From assembly GCF_005233835.1 (NCBI RefSeq), contig NZ_SZQA01000016.1:106219-170218 (forward strand): DNA of 64,000 bases, given 5' to 3'. The notes beneath the pieces are model-generated. The model worked only from the letters and a program-made list of their open reading frames with translations, ran no database searches and was not told the origin of the DNA. The stretch's first letter is position 1. The number at the start of each line of letters is the position of its first letter. Source of the DNA: Herbidospora galbida (GTDB lineage Bacteria; Actinomycetota; Actinomycetes; Streptosporangiales; Streptosporangiaceae). The translations under genes and the position numbers were made by a program. Positions 52,209-60,337 of this stretch are shown in pieces.

Positions 52209-53423
52209 GTGCCACTTCAGATGACCGGCGCCCCTTCGGATCCCGATCTCATCCGGCTCCCCTGGGACGTCCCCCTCGAAGAGTGGCCCGAGCACCGCCT
52301 GGTCGCCCTCCCCCGGGGCATCTCCCGCCACGTCGTCCGGTTCACCCGCATCAACGGCACCGTGTACGCCATCAAGGAGATCAGCGAGCGGTACGCCAAG
52401 CGTGAATACCGCCTGCTCTGGGACCTCAACCGGCTCGACACCCCCTCGGTCGAACCGGTGGCCGTGGTGACCGGCCGCGAGAGCAAGACCGGCGAGCGCC
52501 TCGACTCGGCCCTCATCACCAGCCACCTGCAGTACTCCCTGCCGTACCGGGCGGTCCTGTCGGGCGCGCTGCGCCCGGAGACCCTGGAGCGGCTGCTCGA
52601 CGCCCTGGCCGTGCTGATCGTCCGGCTGCACCTGACCGGCTTCTACTGGGGCGACTGCTCGCTGTCGAACACCCTGTTCCGCCGCGACGCTGGCGCGTTC
52701 GCCGCCTACCTGGTCGACGCCGAGACCGGCGAGCTCCACCCGATGATCAGCGAGGGCCAGCGCCACCACGACATCGAGGTCGCCCACATCAACATCTACG
52801 GCGAACTCCTCGACCTGGAGGCCGGCGACCTGCTGCACCCGTCGATCGACCCGCTGGTCTTCGCCGAGCAGATCGTCGAGCGCTACCACCGCCTGTGGGA
52901 CGAGCTCAACTCCGACGAGATCATCGAGGAGGTCGACTGGCACAAGGTCGACCAGCGCATCCGCCGCCTCAACACCCTCGGCTTCGACGTGGCCGAGATG
53001 ATGGTCCGCCGCAAGGCCGGCACCGGCCGCCTGATCGTGCGCCCCAAGGTCGTCGACGCCGGCCACCACCAGCGCCGCCTCCTGCGCCTGACCGGCCTGG
53101 ACGTCGAGGAGAACCAGGCCCGCCGCCTGCTCAACGACCTCGACTCCTTCACCGTCACCCACGGCCTGCGCCACGAGGACGAGGCGATAGTGGCCCACCG
53201 GTGGCTGGCCGAGGTCTACCAGCCGGTGATAAACGCGATCCCGCCGGAGCTGCACCGCAAGCTCGAACGCGCCCAGCTCTACCACGAGGTGCTGGAGCAC
53301 CGCTGGTTCCTGTCGGAGGCGGCCGGCAAGGACGTCGGCCTGGAGGCGGCGGTCCGCAGCTACATCGACAACGTCCTGGTCCACCGCCCCGACGAGAAGG
53401 CCATCATCGGCGCGGAGCTCTGA
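52209..53423 (+). CDS. DUF4032 domain protein (kinase-like fold)
   Basis: The 404-residue cytosolic protein starts with a lipopolysaccharide-kinase-like half: GISRHVVRFTRINGTVYAIKEIS near 37-59 with the Lys of a nucleotide-binding strand, GDCSLSNTLFRRDAG near 149-163 as a catalytic-loop equivalent, and YLVDAETGELH near 168-178 in place of DFG. The second half is the DUF4032 helical region (LLHPSIDPLVFAEQIVERY onward). Function is unknown, though the pattern suggests a phosphotransferase. GTG at 52209 follows AGGAG at a 7-base gap. It overlaps the convergent HxlR gene by 20 bases. Confidence 0.85.
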   Translation: MPLQMTGAPSDPDLIRLPWDVPLEEWPEHRLVALPRGISRHVVRFTRINGTVYAIKEISERYAKREYRLLWDLNRLDTPSVEPVAVVTGRESKTGERLDSALITSHLQYSLPYRAVLSGALRPETLERLLDALAVLIVRLHLTGFYWGDCSLSNTLFRRDAGAFAAYLVDAETGELHPMISEGQRHHDIEVAHINIYGELLDLEAGDLLHPSIDPLVFAEQIVERYHRLWDELNSDEIIEEVDWHKVDQRIRRLNTLGFDVAEMMVRRKAGTGRLIVRPKVVDAGHHQRRLLRLTGLDVEENQARRLLNDLDSFTVTHGLRHEDEAIVAHRWLAEVYQPVINAIPPELHRKLERAQLYHEVLEHRWFLSEAAGKDVGLEAAVRSYIDNVLVHRPDEKAIIGAEL

Positions 53424-53778
53424 CCTCCGCGCCGAGAACGTGTTCGCGGCCCCAGGCGCCGAGCGGTTCCAGTGCCCCGTTGAGCGAGGCGCCGAGGGGT
53501 GTCAGCGAGTATTCGACGCGGGGCGGGACCTCGTCGAACACCTCGCGGTGCACGATGCCGTCGGCCTCCAGCTCCCGCAGGTGGGAGGCGAGCACCTTCT
53601 CGGTCACCCCCGGCAGCAGCCTGCGCAGCTCGCCGAAGCGGCGGGCCCGTTCGTCGAGCGCCCAGAGGATGAGCACCTTCCACTTGCCGCCGATCACGTC
53701 CATCGCCGCGTCGATCCCGCATTCGTACGACCCCGGCCTCCGCGCGACCACCACGCCCCACCCTCCCCGCCTGCTCAC
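53404..53778 (-). CDS. HxlR-family winged-helix regulator
   Basis: The 124-residue protein has the HxlR/MarR-like core: CGIDAAMDVIGGKWKVLILWAL near 20-41, FGELRRLLPGVTEKVLASHLRELEADGIVHR near 48-78 and VEYSLTPLGASL. The Cys before the first helix is the redox or aldehyde-sensing Cys in some relatives (HypR, YodB). It is divergent from an imine reductase-like gene with a candidate operator in the 72-base gap, so it probably controls that gene and itself. GTG start at 53778; a later GTG at about 53754 is possible. Confidence 0.88.
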   Translation of the reverse strand: MSRRGGWGVVVARRPGSYECGIDAAMDVIGGKWKVLILWALDERARRFGELRRLLPGVTEKVLASHLRELEADGIVHREVFDEVPPRVEYSLTPLGASLNGALEPLGAWGREHVLGAEVRAPRR

Positions 53779-53794
53779 TTACCCCGAGGTGAGC

Positions 53795-53812
53795 ACGCAC
53801 CTTGAAGTGCGT
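53795..53812. promoter_or_regulatory. inverted-repeat operator between HxlR and imine reductase genes
   Basis: ACGCAC (53795-53800) and GTGCGT (53807-53812) form a perfect 6-base inverted repeat with a 6-base spacer. Its position 39 bases before the reductase ATG and 17 bases from the HxlR start suits a shared operator. Confidence 0.45.
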
Positions 53813-53850
53813 ACTTGAGCGCCCCGGGGCCGGCGACCAGTCTGACCGGC

Positions 53851-54708
53851 ATGGAACTCACACTTCTCGGGCTCGGCGCCATGGGGACCGCGCTCGCCCG
53901 CGCGTGGCTCGCCGCCGGATATCCGCTGACTGTCTGGAACCGTACCGCCGGCCGGGCCGCGCCGCTCGCGGCCGAGGGCGCCGCTGTCGCCGCGACGGCC
54001 GCCGAGGCGGTGGCCGCGGGTGACCTCGTGGTCGTCTGCCTGCTCGACGACGCCTCGGTCGGCGAGGCCCTGGCCGGCGTCGACCTGACGGGCAAGGACC
54101 TGGTCAACCTCACCACCGGCACACCCGCCCAGGCCCGCGCCCGCGCCGAATGGGCCGAGAGCCGGGGCGCCCGCTTCCTCGACGGCGGGATCATGGCGGT
54201 CCCGCCGATGATCGGCGTGCCGGAATCGGGGGGTTACGTCCTCTACAGCGGGTCCCGCGCCCTCTTCGACGCCCGGCACGACGCGCTGGCCGTGCCGGCC
54301 GGCGCCCGGTACGTCGGCACGGACCCCGGCTTCGCCGCTCTCCACGACGTGGCGCTGCTGAGCGCGATGACCGGGATGTTCGCCGGGGTCTCCCACGCCT
54401 TCGCACTGCTCCGCGGGGAGGACCTCGCGCCGAAGGACTTCGCCCCGCTGCTCGTCGAATGGCTCACCGCCATGGCGCCCGCCGCGTACGAGATCGCCGG
54501 CCAGCTGGAGAGCGGCGACTACACCGAGGGCGTGGTCTCCAACCTCGCCATGATGGTCGAGGGCAATGCGACGCTGCTGCGCACGGCCGAGGAGCAGCGG
54601 GTCAGCGCCGAGCTGCTGATCCCGTTCACGGCACTGATGGAACGCCGCCTCGCCGACGGCCACGCCGACGAGGGCACGACGGGGGTGATCGAGTTGCTCA
54701 TCCGCTGA
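53851..54708 (+). CDS. NAD(P)-dependent oxidoreductase, imine reductase-like
   Basis: The 285-residue enzyme belongs to the 6-phosphogluconate/3-hydroxyisobutyrate dehydrogenase superfamily, with the Rossmann start TLLGLGAMGTALARAWLAAGYPLTVWNRT. It has the imine-reductase features LTTGTPAQARARAEWAESRGARFLDGGIM near 90-118 and the PxxIGxPESxxYVLYSG block near 119-136. Imine reductases reduce cyclic imines with NADPH, in specialised metabolism or detoxification. Divergent HxlR regulation is common for stress-induced reductases. ATG at 53851 is chosen at the Rossmann strand; an earlier frame start is not needed. Confidence 0.88.
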   Translation: MELTLLGLGAMGTALARAWLAAGYPLTVWNRTAGRAAPLAAEGAAVAATAAEAVAAGDLVVVCLLDDASVGEALAGVDLTGKDLVNLTTGTPAQARARAEWAESRGARFLDGGIMAVPPMIGVPESGGYVLYSGSRALFDARHDALAVPAGARYVGTDPGFAALHDVALLSAMTGMFAGVSHAFALLRGEDLAPKDFAPLLVEWLTAMAPAAYEIAGQLESGDYTEGVVSNLAMMVEGNATLLRTAEEQRVSAELLIPFTALMERRLADGHADEGTTGVIELLIR

Positions 54709-55183
54709 GCCGGGCGGCCGCGTCGGCGATGCGGTCCTCGCCGAAGACCTCGATGCCGTTGGCGACCAGGAGGGCCGTCGTCACGCCCGCGCCGGGCAGC
54801 GTCCGGCCGCGGAAGCCGCCGTCGTAGACGCGCAGGGAGCCGCACGACGGGCTGCCCTCCTTGAGCACGGCGATCCGGACGCCGAACGACCGGGCGACCG
54901 CGAGGCACTGGCGGGCGCCTTCGAGGAAGTGCGCGGTCACGTCATTCCCGTCGGGGGTGAGGATGCGGGCCGCTCCGGCGAGCACCGCCGCGCCGCCCGC
55001 CCCGCCCTCGATCTCGGCCGGAGGGCGCGGCACCGGGAGGCCGCCCTCGACCTCGGGGCAGAACGGGACCAGCCGTCCTTCGGCCCGCCAGCCTGCGAGG
55101 ATGGCGTCGTCGCTGGTCTTGGCCCCGCCGTCGTAGCGGACCCGGCGGCCCATCAGGCAGGCGCTGACGAGAATGCGTTCCAC
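54698..55183 (-). CDS. DUF523 family protein
   Basis: The 161-residue protein matches DUF523 (YbbK-like): LVSACLMGRRVRYDGGAK near 5-22, FCPEVEGGLPVPRPPAEI near 41-58 and AVLKEGSPSCGSLRVYDGGF near 104-123. The three conserved Cys (SACL, FCPE, PSCG) suggest metal or cluster binding. The biochemical role is not established. ATG at 55183. Its 3' end overlaps the imine reductase-like gene by 11 bases. Confidence 0.92.
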   Translation of the reverse strand: MERILVSACLMGRRVRYDGGAKTSDDAILAGWRAEGRLVPFCPEVEGGLPVPRPPAEIEGGAGGAAVLAGAARILTPDGNDVTAHFLEGARQCLAVARSFGVRIAVLKEGSPSCGSLRVYDGGFRGRTLPGAGVTTALLVANGIEVFGEDRIADAAARLSG

Positions 55184-55234
55184 CTCGTCAATTGTGCCGC
55201 ACGGTTTGCACCGGGTATCAGGTTCCTCCTTCCA

Positions 55235-55255
55235 CTGACAAAGTCTTTATGTCAG
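55235..55255. promoter_or_regulatory. inverted repeats in the AT-rich region upstream of the roadblock operon
   Basis: CTGACA (55235-55240) and TGTCAG (55250-55255) form a perfect repeat with a 9-base spacer. A second, CACCA/TGGTG, follows at about 55269-55280. The 170-base gap (55184-55353) is visibly AT-richer than the genes around it and must hold the operon promoter, though no clear -35/-10 pair was found. Confidence 0.4.
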
Positions 55256-55353
55256 GAAACAAACCACCACATGGTGTTTCACTGAGTGATTCTCCGATTT
55301 CTCTAAGGTTTGAACCCACCACTTGGCGGGGGTAACCGGATGAGGAGTAGCGG

Positions 55354-55725
55354 GTGATCGGCATCGAAGACTGCCTGTCCGAGGCGATGGCCATCCCGGG
55401 AGCGCTCGGCGCCATCCTGGTCGACCACACCAGCGGGACGGCGCTCGCGATGGAGGGCCTGCCCGACCCGGAGCGGTCGGCGATCGGGCTGAGCGAGACC
55501 TTCCGCGCCACGCTCGACGGGCTGGCCCTGTCATCCCCCGATGGAACGGTCCGAATAGACGATCTGATCATCACCACGGACCACGGCTACCAGCTCATCA
55601 AGCCGATGGAGACGATGTGGGACGGCCCGTTGCTGATCTGCGTGCGGCTCGACCGCGACCGGGCGAACCTGGCCCTGGCGCGGCGGCGCCTCGACAGCAT
55701 CTCCCACGAACTGATCGCGTCGTGA
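55354..55725 (+). CDS. roadblock/LC7 domain protein (first of three)
   Basis: The 123-residue protein has the roadblock fold: IEDCLSEAMAIPGALGAILVDHTSGTALAMEG near 4-35 and DDLIITTDHGYQLIKPM near 69-85, then LICVRLDRDRANLALARRRL. In bacteria such proteins (MglB, the cvn set) act as GTPase-activating or scaffolding partners of small Ras-like GTPases. No GTPase is in this window. GTG at 55354 follows GGATGAGGAG. The next gene starts three bases after its stop, so the four genes to 57360 form an operon. Confidence 0.85.
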   Translation: MIGIEDCLSEAMAIPGALGAILVDHTSGTALAMEGLPDPERSAIGLSETFRATLDGLALSSPDGTVRIDDLIITTDHGYQLIKPMETMWDGPLLICVRLDRDRANLALARRRLDSISHELIAS

Positions 55726-55728
55726 CCG

Positions 55729-56562
55729 GTGCCGATCGACGAGATGCTCTCCGAACTGGCGGAGCGCAGGGCGACCGGCGTCCTGAAAGCGGGCCGGAGC
55801 GGCACCGTCTATCTGAGCAGGGGCCGGGTCTGTTACGTGGAGTGCGCGCGGACCCCGAGCGTCGAGGAACTGCTGACGGCCTCCGGCCGGCTCACCCTCA
55901 CCGGGGTGCGGACCGCCCGCCAGACGGCGGCGGCCACCGCCGACGGCGGCGACATGCTGGTCCGGCGCGGTGTGCTCAGCCGTGGCGAACTGCAGCTGTG
56001 CGTTCTCGGGGCGACCCTGGACGCCTCCTTCTTCCTGTTCGGCGCGACCGTGCCGAAGCCCAAGTTCCGCGAGGGCGACCGGCACTGGCTGGGGATCCAC
56101 TGGTTCTTCGACGTGCCGGGCCTCTTCCGGGAATGTCACCGCAGGAGGGCCCGGTTGGACCGCGCCTGGCCATCGGCCGAACTCGACAGCCGCCCGGTGG
56201 TGCCGGTGCGGCGCATCCGATCGCGGCACGTGATGCTGACCGCGCTCCAGTGGGAGATCCTGCTCAACGCGGACGCCGAGACCACGCCCATCGAGCTGGC
56301 GAAACGGATCGGGCGGCCGGCGTACACGACGCTCCTCGCGGTCCGCGAGATGGCCGCGGCGGGTCTCCTGGAGTGTCCCGAGCCGCCGCCGCGGGAGAAA
56401 CCCCCGGACCTCCCCAAGCGCGTGGCGGGTCCGGTCCCCCGGGCGCCGGCCGGAGGCGGGGAGGGCCGACGGGCGCAGTCGTCCTATCCCCAGATCAGCG
56501 GAGACCCGACGGACGTGAATCTGCTCATCAGGCTGCGGAACGCGCTGGAGGCCTTCCAGTGA
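55729..56562 (+). CDS. DUF4388-type protein with winged-helix-like region
   Basis: The 277-residue protein begins like DUF4388 (PatA N-terminal-like): MLSELAERRATGVLKAGRSGTVYLSRGRVCYVEC near 5-38. The middle (HVMLTALQWEILLNADAETTPIELAKRIGRPAYTTLLAVREM, about 165-207) looks like a winged helix, and a Pro/Arg-rich linker ends in DPTDVNLLIRLRNALEAF, a helix that could bind the next protein. DUF4388 proteins link Ras-like GTPase modules to gliding or polarity in other bacteria. GTG at 55729. The stop overlaps the start of the second roadblock gene (GTGA). Confidence 0.75.
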   Translation: MPIDEMLSELAERRATGVLKAGRSGTVYLSRGRVCYVECARTPSVEELLTASGRLTLTGVRTARQTAAATADGGDMLVRRGVLSRGELQLCVLGATLDASFFLFGATVPKPKFREGDRHWLGIHWFFDVPGLFRECHRRRARLDRAWPSAELDSRPVVPVRRIRSRHVMLTALQWEILLNADAETTPIELAKRIGRPAYTTLLAVREMAAAGLLECPEPPPREKPPDLPKRVAGPVPRAPAGGGEGRRAQSSYPQISGDPTDVNLLIRLRNALEAFQ

Positions 56563-56972
56563 TCACCCGCCCGTGGCTCAAACGGGCCGGAAGGGGCATC
56601 CCGATGGATCTGCGCCGTGAAATTCACGAGGAGATGCTGCTCCTCCGAGGTCGCACGAACGAGATCACCGGCGTCCTCACCTGCACCGTCGACGGCATGC
56701 TCGTCTCGGCCGACCTGGCGGAGAACGTCGACCAGACCGCGGCGCTCACCTCGGCCGTGCTCTCGATGAGCCGCCGCATGACCGACCTGACCAGGATCGG
56801 CGAACTCGAGGAGACCCTGATCTCCGCCACCCGCGGCTTCACCGCCCACTACGCCGCGGGTCCCAAACTCGTCCTCACCGTGCTGGCCGTACCGGGGGCC
56901 AACCTCGGGCTGCTGCGGATCGAGGGCAGGAAGACGGCGGCGAAGATCGCCGCCATCGTCGAACGCGAATGA
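56559..56972 (+). CDS. roadblock/LC7 domain protein (second of three)
   Basis: The 137-residue protein has an N-terminal basic extension (ITRPWLKRAGRGIPMDLRRE) and a roadblock domain (EEMLLLRGRTNEITGVLTCTVDGMLVSADLAEN, ETLISATRGFTAHYAAG, VLTVLAVPGANLGLLRIEG). It resembles the DUF742-free roadblock proteins of actinomycete cvn-like clusters. GTG at 56559 overlaps the upstream TGA; ATG at 56604 is an alternative that removes the basic tail. Confidence 0.85.
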   Translation: MITRPWLKRAGRGIPMDLRREIHEEMLLLRGRTNEITGVLTCTVDGMLVSADLAENVDQTAALTSAVLSMSRRMTDLTRIGELEETLISATRGFTAHYAAGPKLVLTVLAVPGANLGLLRIEGRKTAAKIAAIVERE

Positions 56973-56988
56973 CAGGAGAAGACCCGAC

Positions 56989-57360
56989 ATGGCGAACATG
57001 GACATCTCCCTCAAGGAGATGATGGCGATCGACGGCGCTATCGGCGCCGCCGTGGTCGACTACAACAGCGGCATGAGCCTCGGCGTGCTGGGCGGGTCGA
57101 AAGACCTCGACCTGCAGATCGCCGGAGCCGGCAACACCGAGGTCGTGAAGGCCAAGCTCCGCACGATGGACAGCCTGGGCCTGAAGGACGCGATCGAGGA
57201 CATCCTCATCACCCTGTCCGGCCAGTACCACATCATCCGCCCGATCACCGGCCGGGGCGGCAAGGGCCTGTTCCTCTACCTCGCCCTCGACCGCGGCCGG
57301 GCCAACCTGGCGATGGCCCGGCACCACCTGCGGGCCATCGAGGACAAGCTGGAGATCTGA
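56989..57360 (+). CDS. roadblock/LC7 domain protein (third of three)
   Basis: The 123-residue protein is nearly colinear with the first roadblock protein (LKEMMAIDGAIGAAVVDYNSGMSLGVLGG, AIEDILITLSGQYHIIRPI, LYLALDRGRANLAMARHHLRAIEDKL) and probably arose by duplication within the cluster. ATG at 56989 has an ACAGGAGAA RBS. The next gene is convergent (stop at 57382), leaving 21 bases without a terminator-like hairpin. Confidence 0.87.
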   Translation: MANMDISLKEMMAIDGAIGAAVVDYNSGMSLGVLGGSKDLDLQIAGAGNTEVVKAKLRTMDSLGLKDAIEDILITLSGQYHIIRPITGRGGKGLFLYLALDRGRANLAMARHHLRAIEDKLEI

Positions 57361-57381
57361 TCGCGTACCGGCGTGAGCCGC

Positions 57382-58587
57382 TCAGGCGGAGCCCAGGAGC
57401 GGCTCACGGTTCTCCTGTGCCGGGAACAGCTTCTCGCCCGGCATGGGCAGCCCGAGGATGCCCGTCACCCGGCGGATCAGCTCGGCGTGCGACCTGATCC
57501 CGGGCAGCCGCAGCAGTTCCTCGCCCTTGCGGGTGAGCAGCACGGTCGGGGTCCGGTCGACGCCGACCGAGGCGGCCGCGCCGATCGCGGTCTCGACGTC
57601 GACGACGGCGCCGATCAGCTCGTCGTCGTACTCGGCGACGATGCGGTCGATCACGGGAGTGATCCACTCGCTGGCCAGGCAGTCGGTTCCGGTGAAGGTG
57701 AGGAGCACCGGAGCCGGCCCCATGATCAGTGAGGCGAGGTCGCGCTCCCCGGTGACGATCCGGCGCCGGGGCGCGACCCGGCTCGGCCGGTCGGGGCCGG
57801 TGAGCATCCGCGCGTACGCGTCCGCCAGCCTCGGCGGGCCCGACAGGCCGTTGACGGCCAGGCCGTGGAACAGCAGGCGGGCGCAGTCGGACCGGGAGAC
57901 CTCGTCGAGGTCGATCTCCTTCAGCGGCGGCGCGAACGACAGCACCGCCTCGCAGTCGACCGGCCCGGCCAGCGACAGGATGGCCAGCGACTCGGTCGAC
58001 CCGAGCCGCCACAGGCAGCCCTTCTCCATGTTCTCGGTGCCCAGCCGCAGGTAGCGCAGCCCCGTCATGCCGCCGAGGGCGCCGAGGCCGTGGCCGCGTA
58101 CCTCACCCCCGGAGACGCCGACCACCGCGGCCGAGGTGCGGGCGATGTGACCGAACGCGGCGTCGGTGATCGAGGCCCCGCCGAGCTTCACCTTGATCAG
58201 CGGGCTGTTCTCCGGCAGCGGCACGTCGCCGGTGATGTTGGGCGACCAGAGCTCCAGGCTTTCGAGCGTGGTGAGGCCCTGAATCGCGCGCACCCCCTCG
58301 TCGGTGAACTTCCCGGTCACCGCCAGGTCGCGTAGCGCCGACCGCTTGGCGATCAGCCGCAGGTCGTCGTCGCAGACGCCGCTCAGCCGCAGGCCCGTCA
58401 CCTCGGGCACCTCGCCCAGACGTTCGGTCGTCGCGGCCACGTAGGCCAGCTCGACGTCGCCGGGGACGGGGATCTCTCCCGTGGGCCGGAACTCCCCCAT
58501 CATCTGCCCGGCCGGTCGATCACCGACCACGACGAAGTGGACCTCGCCCGGCAAGGCCGTCTCAGGGAATCTCAGCACACGCTCCAT
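57382..58587 (-). CDS. LRR-like and thioredoxin-like fusion protein
   Basis: The 401-residue protein is not a known family as a whole. Residues about 60-235 show leucine-rich-repeat-like units (VPEVTGLRLSGVCDDDLRLI, LRDLAVTGKFTDEGVRAI, LESLELWSPNI, LRYLRLGTENM). Residues about 290-385 look like a thioredoxin fold (APVLLTFTGTDCLASEW, then VGAVVDVETAIGAAASVGVDRTPTVLLTRKGEELLRLPG) with the cis-Pro of TPTV. Only one Cys is present where CxxC would stand, so redox exchange by the usual mechanism is unlikely. It is convergent with the roadblock operon. ATG at 58587. Confidence 0.6.
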   Translation of the reverse strand: MERVLRFPETALPGEVHFVVVGDRPAGQMMGEFRPTGEIPVPGDVELAYVAATTERLGEVPEVTGLRLSGVCDDDLRLIAKRSALRDLAVTGKFTDEGVRAIQGLTTLESLELWSPNITGDVPLPENSPLIKVKLGGASITDAAFGHIARTSAAVVGVSGGEVRGHGLGALGGMTGLRYLRLGTENMEKGCLWRLGSTESLAILSLAGPVDCEAVLSFAPPLKEIDLDEVSRSDCARLLFHGLAVNGLSGPPRLADAYARMLTGPDRPSRVAPRRRIVTGERDLASLIMGPAPVLLTFTGTDCLASEWITPVIDRIVAEYDDELIGAVVDVETAIGAAASVGVDRTPTVLLTRKGEELLRLPGIRSHAELIRRVTGILGLPMPGEKLFPAQENREPLLGSA

Positions 58588-58678
58588 TCGCGAAGAATCC
58601 CCAGGTCAGCGCCCTTACCAAACGCCTTGGAAGGTACGTTGGAAGCAATGACCCTCCGAGCGTGTTTTTATGGGGCAT

Positions 58679-60337
58679 ATGGCGAATCCGGCGATCCTGA
58701 CGGTGGACGACGACCCCGCGGTGTCCCGCGCGGTCTCCCGTGACCTGCGACGGCGCTACGGCGACCGTTACCGCATCGTGCGGGCCGACTCTGGAGAGGC
58801 GGCCCTGGAGGCGTTGCGGGAGATCAAGCTGCGCGGGGAGCAGGTCGCCGTCCTGGTGGCCGACTACCGGATGCCGCAGATGAACGGCATCCAGTTCCTC
58901 GAAGCGGCCATGGACCTCTTTCCGCTGGCCAGACGTATTCTTTTGACCGCCTATGCCGACACGGAAGCGGCCATCGACGCGATCAACCTGGTCGACGTCG
59001 ACCACTATCTGCTCAAGCCGTGGAACCCGCCGGAGGAGAAGCTCTACCCGGTCATCGACGCCCTGCTCGACGCCTGGATCGCCACCCCCGACCGTCCGGT
59101 GACCGAGATCCGCGTCGTCGGGCACCGGTGGTCGGCCGAGTCGTACGCCGTGCGCGACTTCCTGGCCCGGAACCTGGTGTCCTACCGGTGGCTGCTGGCC
59201 GACGACCCCGAGGGGCGCCGCCTGCTGACCGCCGCCGGGCTGACCGAGAACGACGTGCCCCTGGTGGTGACCCCCGACGGCAAGTCGCTGGTGCAGCCGT
59301 CGGAGATCGACCTGGCCCCCCATGTGGGCCTGACGACCACGCCGGCCAGCGACTTCTACGACCTGGTGGTCGTGGGCGCGGGCCCGGCGGGGCTGGGCGC
59401 GGCGGTCTACGGGGCGTCCGAGGGGCTGCGTACCGTCCTGATCGAGCAGCGGGCCACCGGCGGCCAGGCCGGGCAGAGCAGCCGCATCGAGAACTACCTG
59501 GGCTTCCCCGACGGGGTGAGCGGCGCGCAGCTGACCGAGCGGGCCCGCAGGCAGGCCCTGAAGTTCGGCACCGAACTGCTCAGCGCCCGCGAGGCGGTCG
59601 CGCTGGAGGCGGGCGGGTCGACCCGGGTGCTGCGCTTCGACGACGGCACCTCGATCGCCGCCCACACCGTGGTGCTGGCGACCGGCGTCTCCTACCGGAT
59701 GCTGCGGGCCCCCGGTCTGGAGGGCTTCACCGGCCGGGGCGTCTTCTACGGCTCGGCCTCCACCGAGGCCCCTTCGTGCCTCGACCAGGACGTCTACATC
59801 GTCGGCGGCGCCAACTCGGCCGGCCAGGCGGCGGTCTACTTCTCCCGGTACGCCGCCCGCGTGCACATCCTGATCCGCGGCGACAGCCTCGAACGGTCGA
59901 TGTCGAGCTACCTGATCAAGCAGATCGCCGCCCACCCGACGATCCAGGTCCACCCCTACACGGAGATCTGCCAGGCGGAGGGCGACGAGCACCTCGAACG
60001 GCTGACGCTGCGCGACACCCGTACGAACCAGATCCGGACCGCCGAGACGACCTGGTGCTTCATCTTCATCGGCGCCGAGCCCCGCACGGCCTGGCTCGAC
60101 TCCGTCGTCGAACGCGACCGGCACGGCTTCGTGCTGACCGGGCCCGACCTGCTGAGCGGCGGGCAGCGCCCCGCCGGATGGGCCCTGCCGCGCGACCCCT
60201 ATCACCTGGAGAGCAGCATGCCCGGCGTCTTCGCGGCGGGCGACGTGCGCTCCGAATCGGTCAAACGCGTCGCCTCCGCAGTGGGCGAGGGCGCCATGGC
60301 CGTCTCCCTCATCCATCGTTATCTGGAGGCGCAATGA
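58679..60337 (+). CDS. response receiver-flavoprotein fusion (thioredoxin reductase-like)
   Basis: The 552-residue protein has a receiver domain at 1-125 (ILTVDDDPAVSRAVSRDL, phospho-acceptor Asp in LVADYRMP near 62, LTAYADTE, and LLKPW with the conserved Lys). A linker follows, then an FAD/NAD(P) oxidoreductase with VVGAGPAGLGAAVYGASEG near 231-249, IENYLGFPDG and VYIVGGANSAGQAAVYFS near 372-389. The thioredoxin reductase CxxC is replaced (SASTEAPSC), so it is not a classical thioredoxin reductase. ATG at 58679 matches homologue starts; ATG at 58670 is three codons earlier. It overlaps the histidine kinase gene by four bases (ATGA), so kinase and flavoprotein form one signalling pair. Confidence 0.87.
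   Translation: MANPAILTVDDDPAVSRAVSRDLRRRYGDRYRIVRADSGEAALEALREIKLRGEQVAVLVADYRMPQMNGIQFLEAAMDLFPLARRILLTAYADTEAAIDAINLVDVDHYLLKPWNPPEEKLYPVIDALLDAWIATPDRPVTEIRVVGHRWSAESYAVRDFLARNLVSYRWLLADDPEGRRLLTAAGLTENDVPLVVTPDGKSLVQPSEIDLAPHVGLTTTPASDFYDLVVVGAGPAGLGAAVYGASEGLRTVLIEQRATGGQAGQSSRIENYLGFPDGVSGAQLTERARRQALKFGTELLSAREAVALEAGGSTRVLRFDDGTSIAAHTVVLATGVSYRMLRAPGLEGFTGRGVFYGSASTEAPSCLDQDVYIVGGANSAGQAAVYFSRYAARVHILIRGDSLERSMSSYLIKQIAAHPTIQVHPYTEICQAEGDEHLERLTLRDTRTNQIRTAETTWCFIFIGAEPRTAWLDSVVERDRHGFVLTGPDLLSGGQRPAGWALPRDPYHLESSMPGVFAAGDVRSESVKRVASAVGEGAMAVSLIHRYLEAQ

Noticed and set aside
58670..60337. The flavoprotein as a true thioredoxin reductase
   Set aside because: The CxxC pair is missing and a receiver domain is attached, so disulfide reduction of thioredoxin is not supported.
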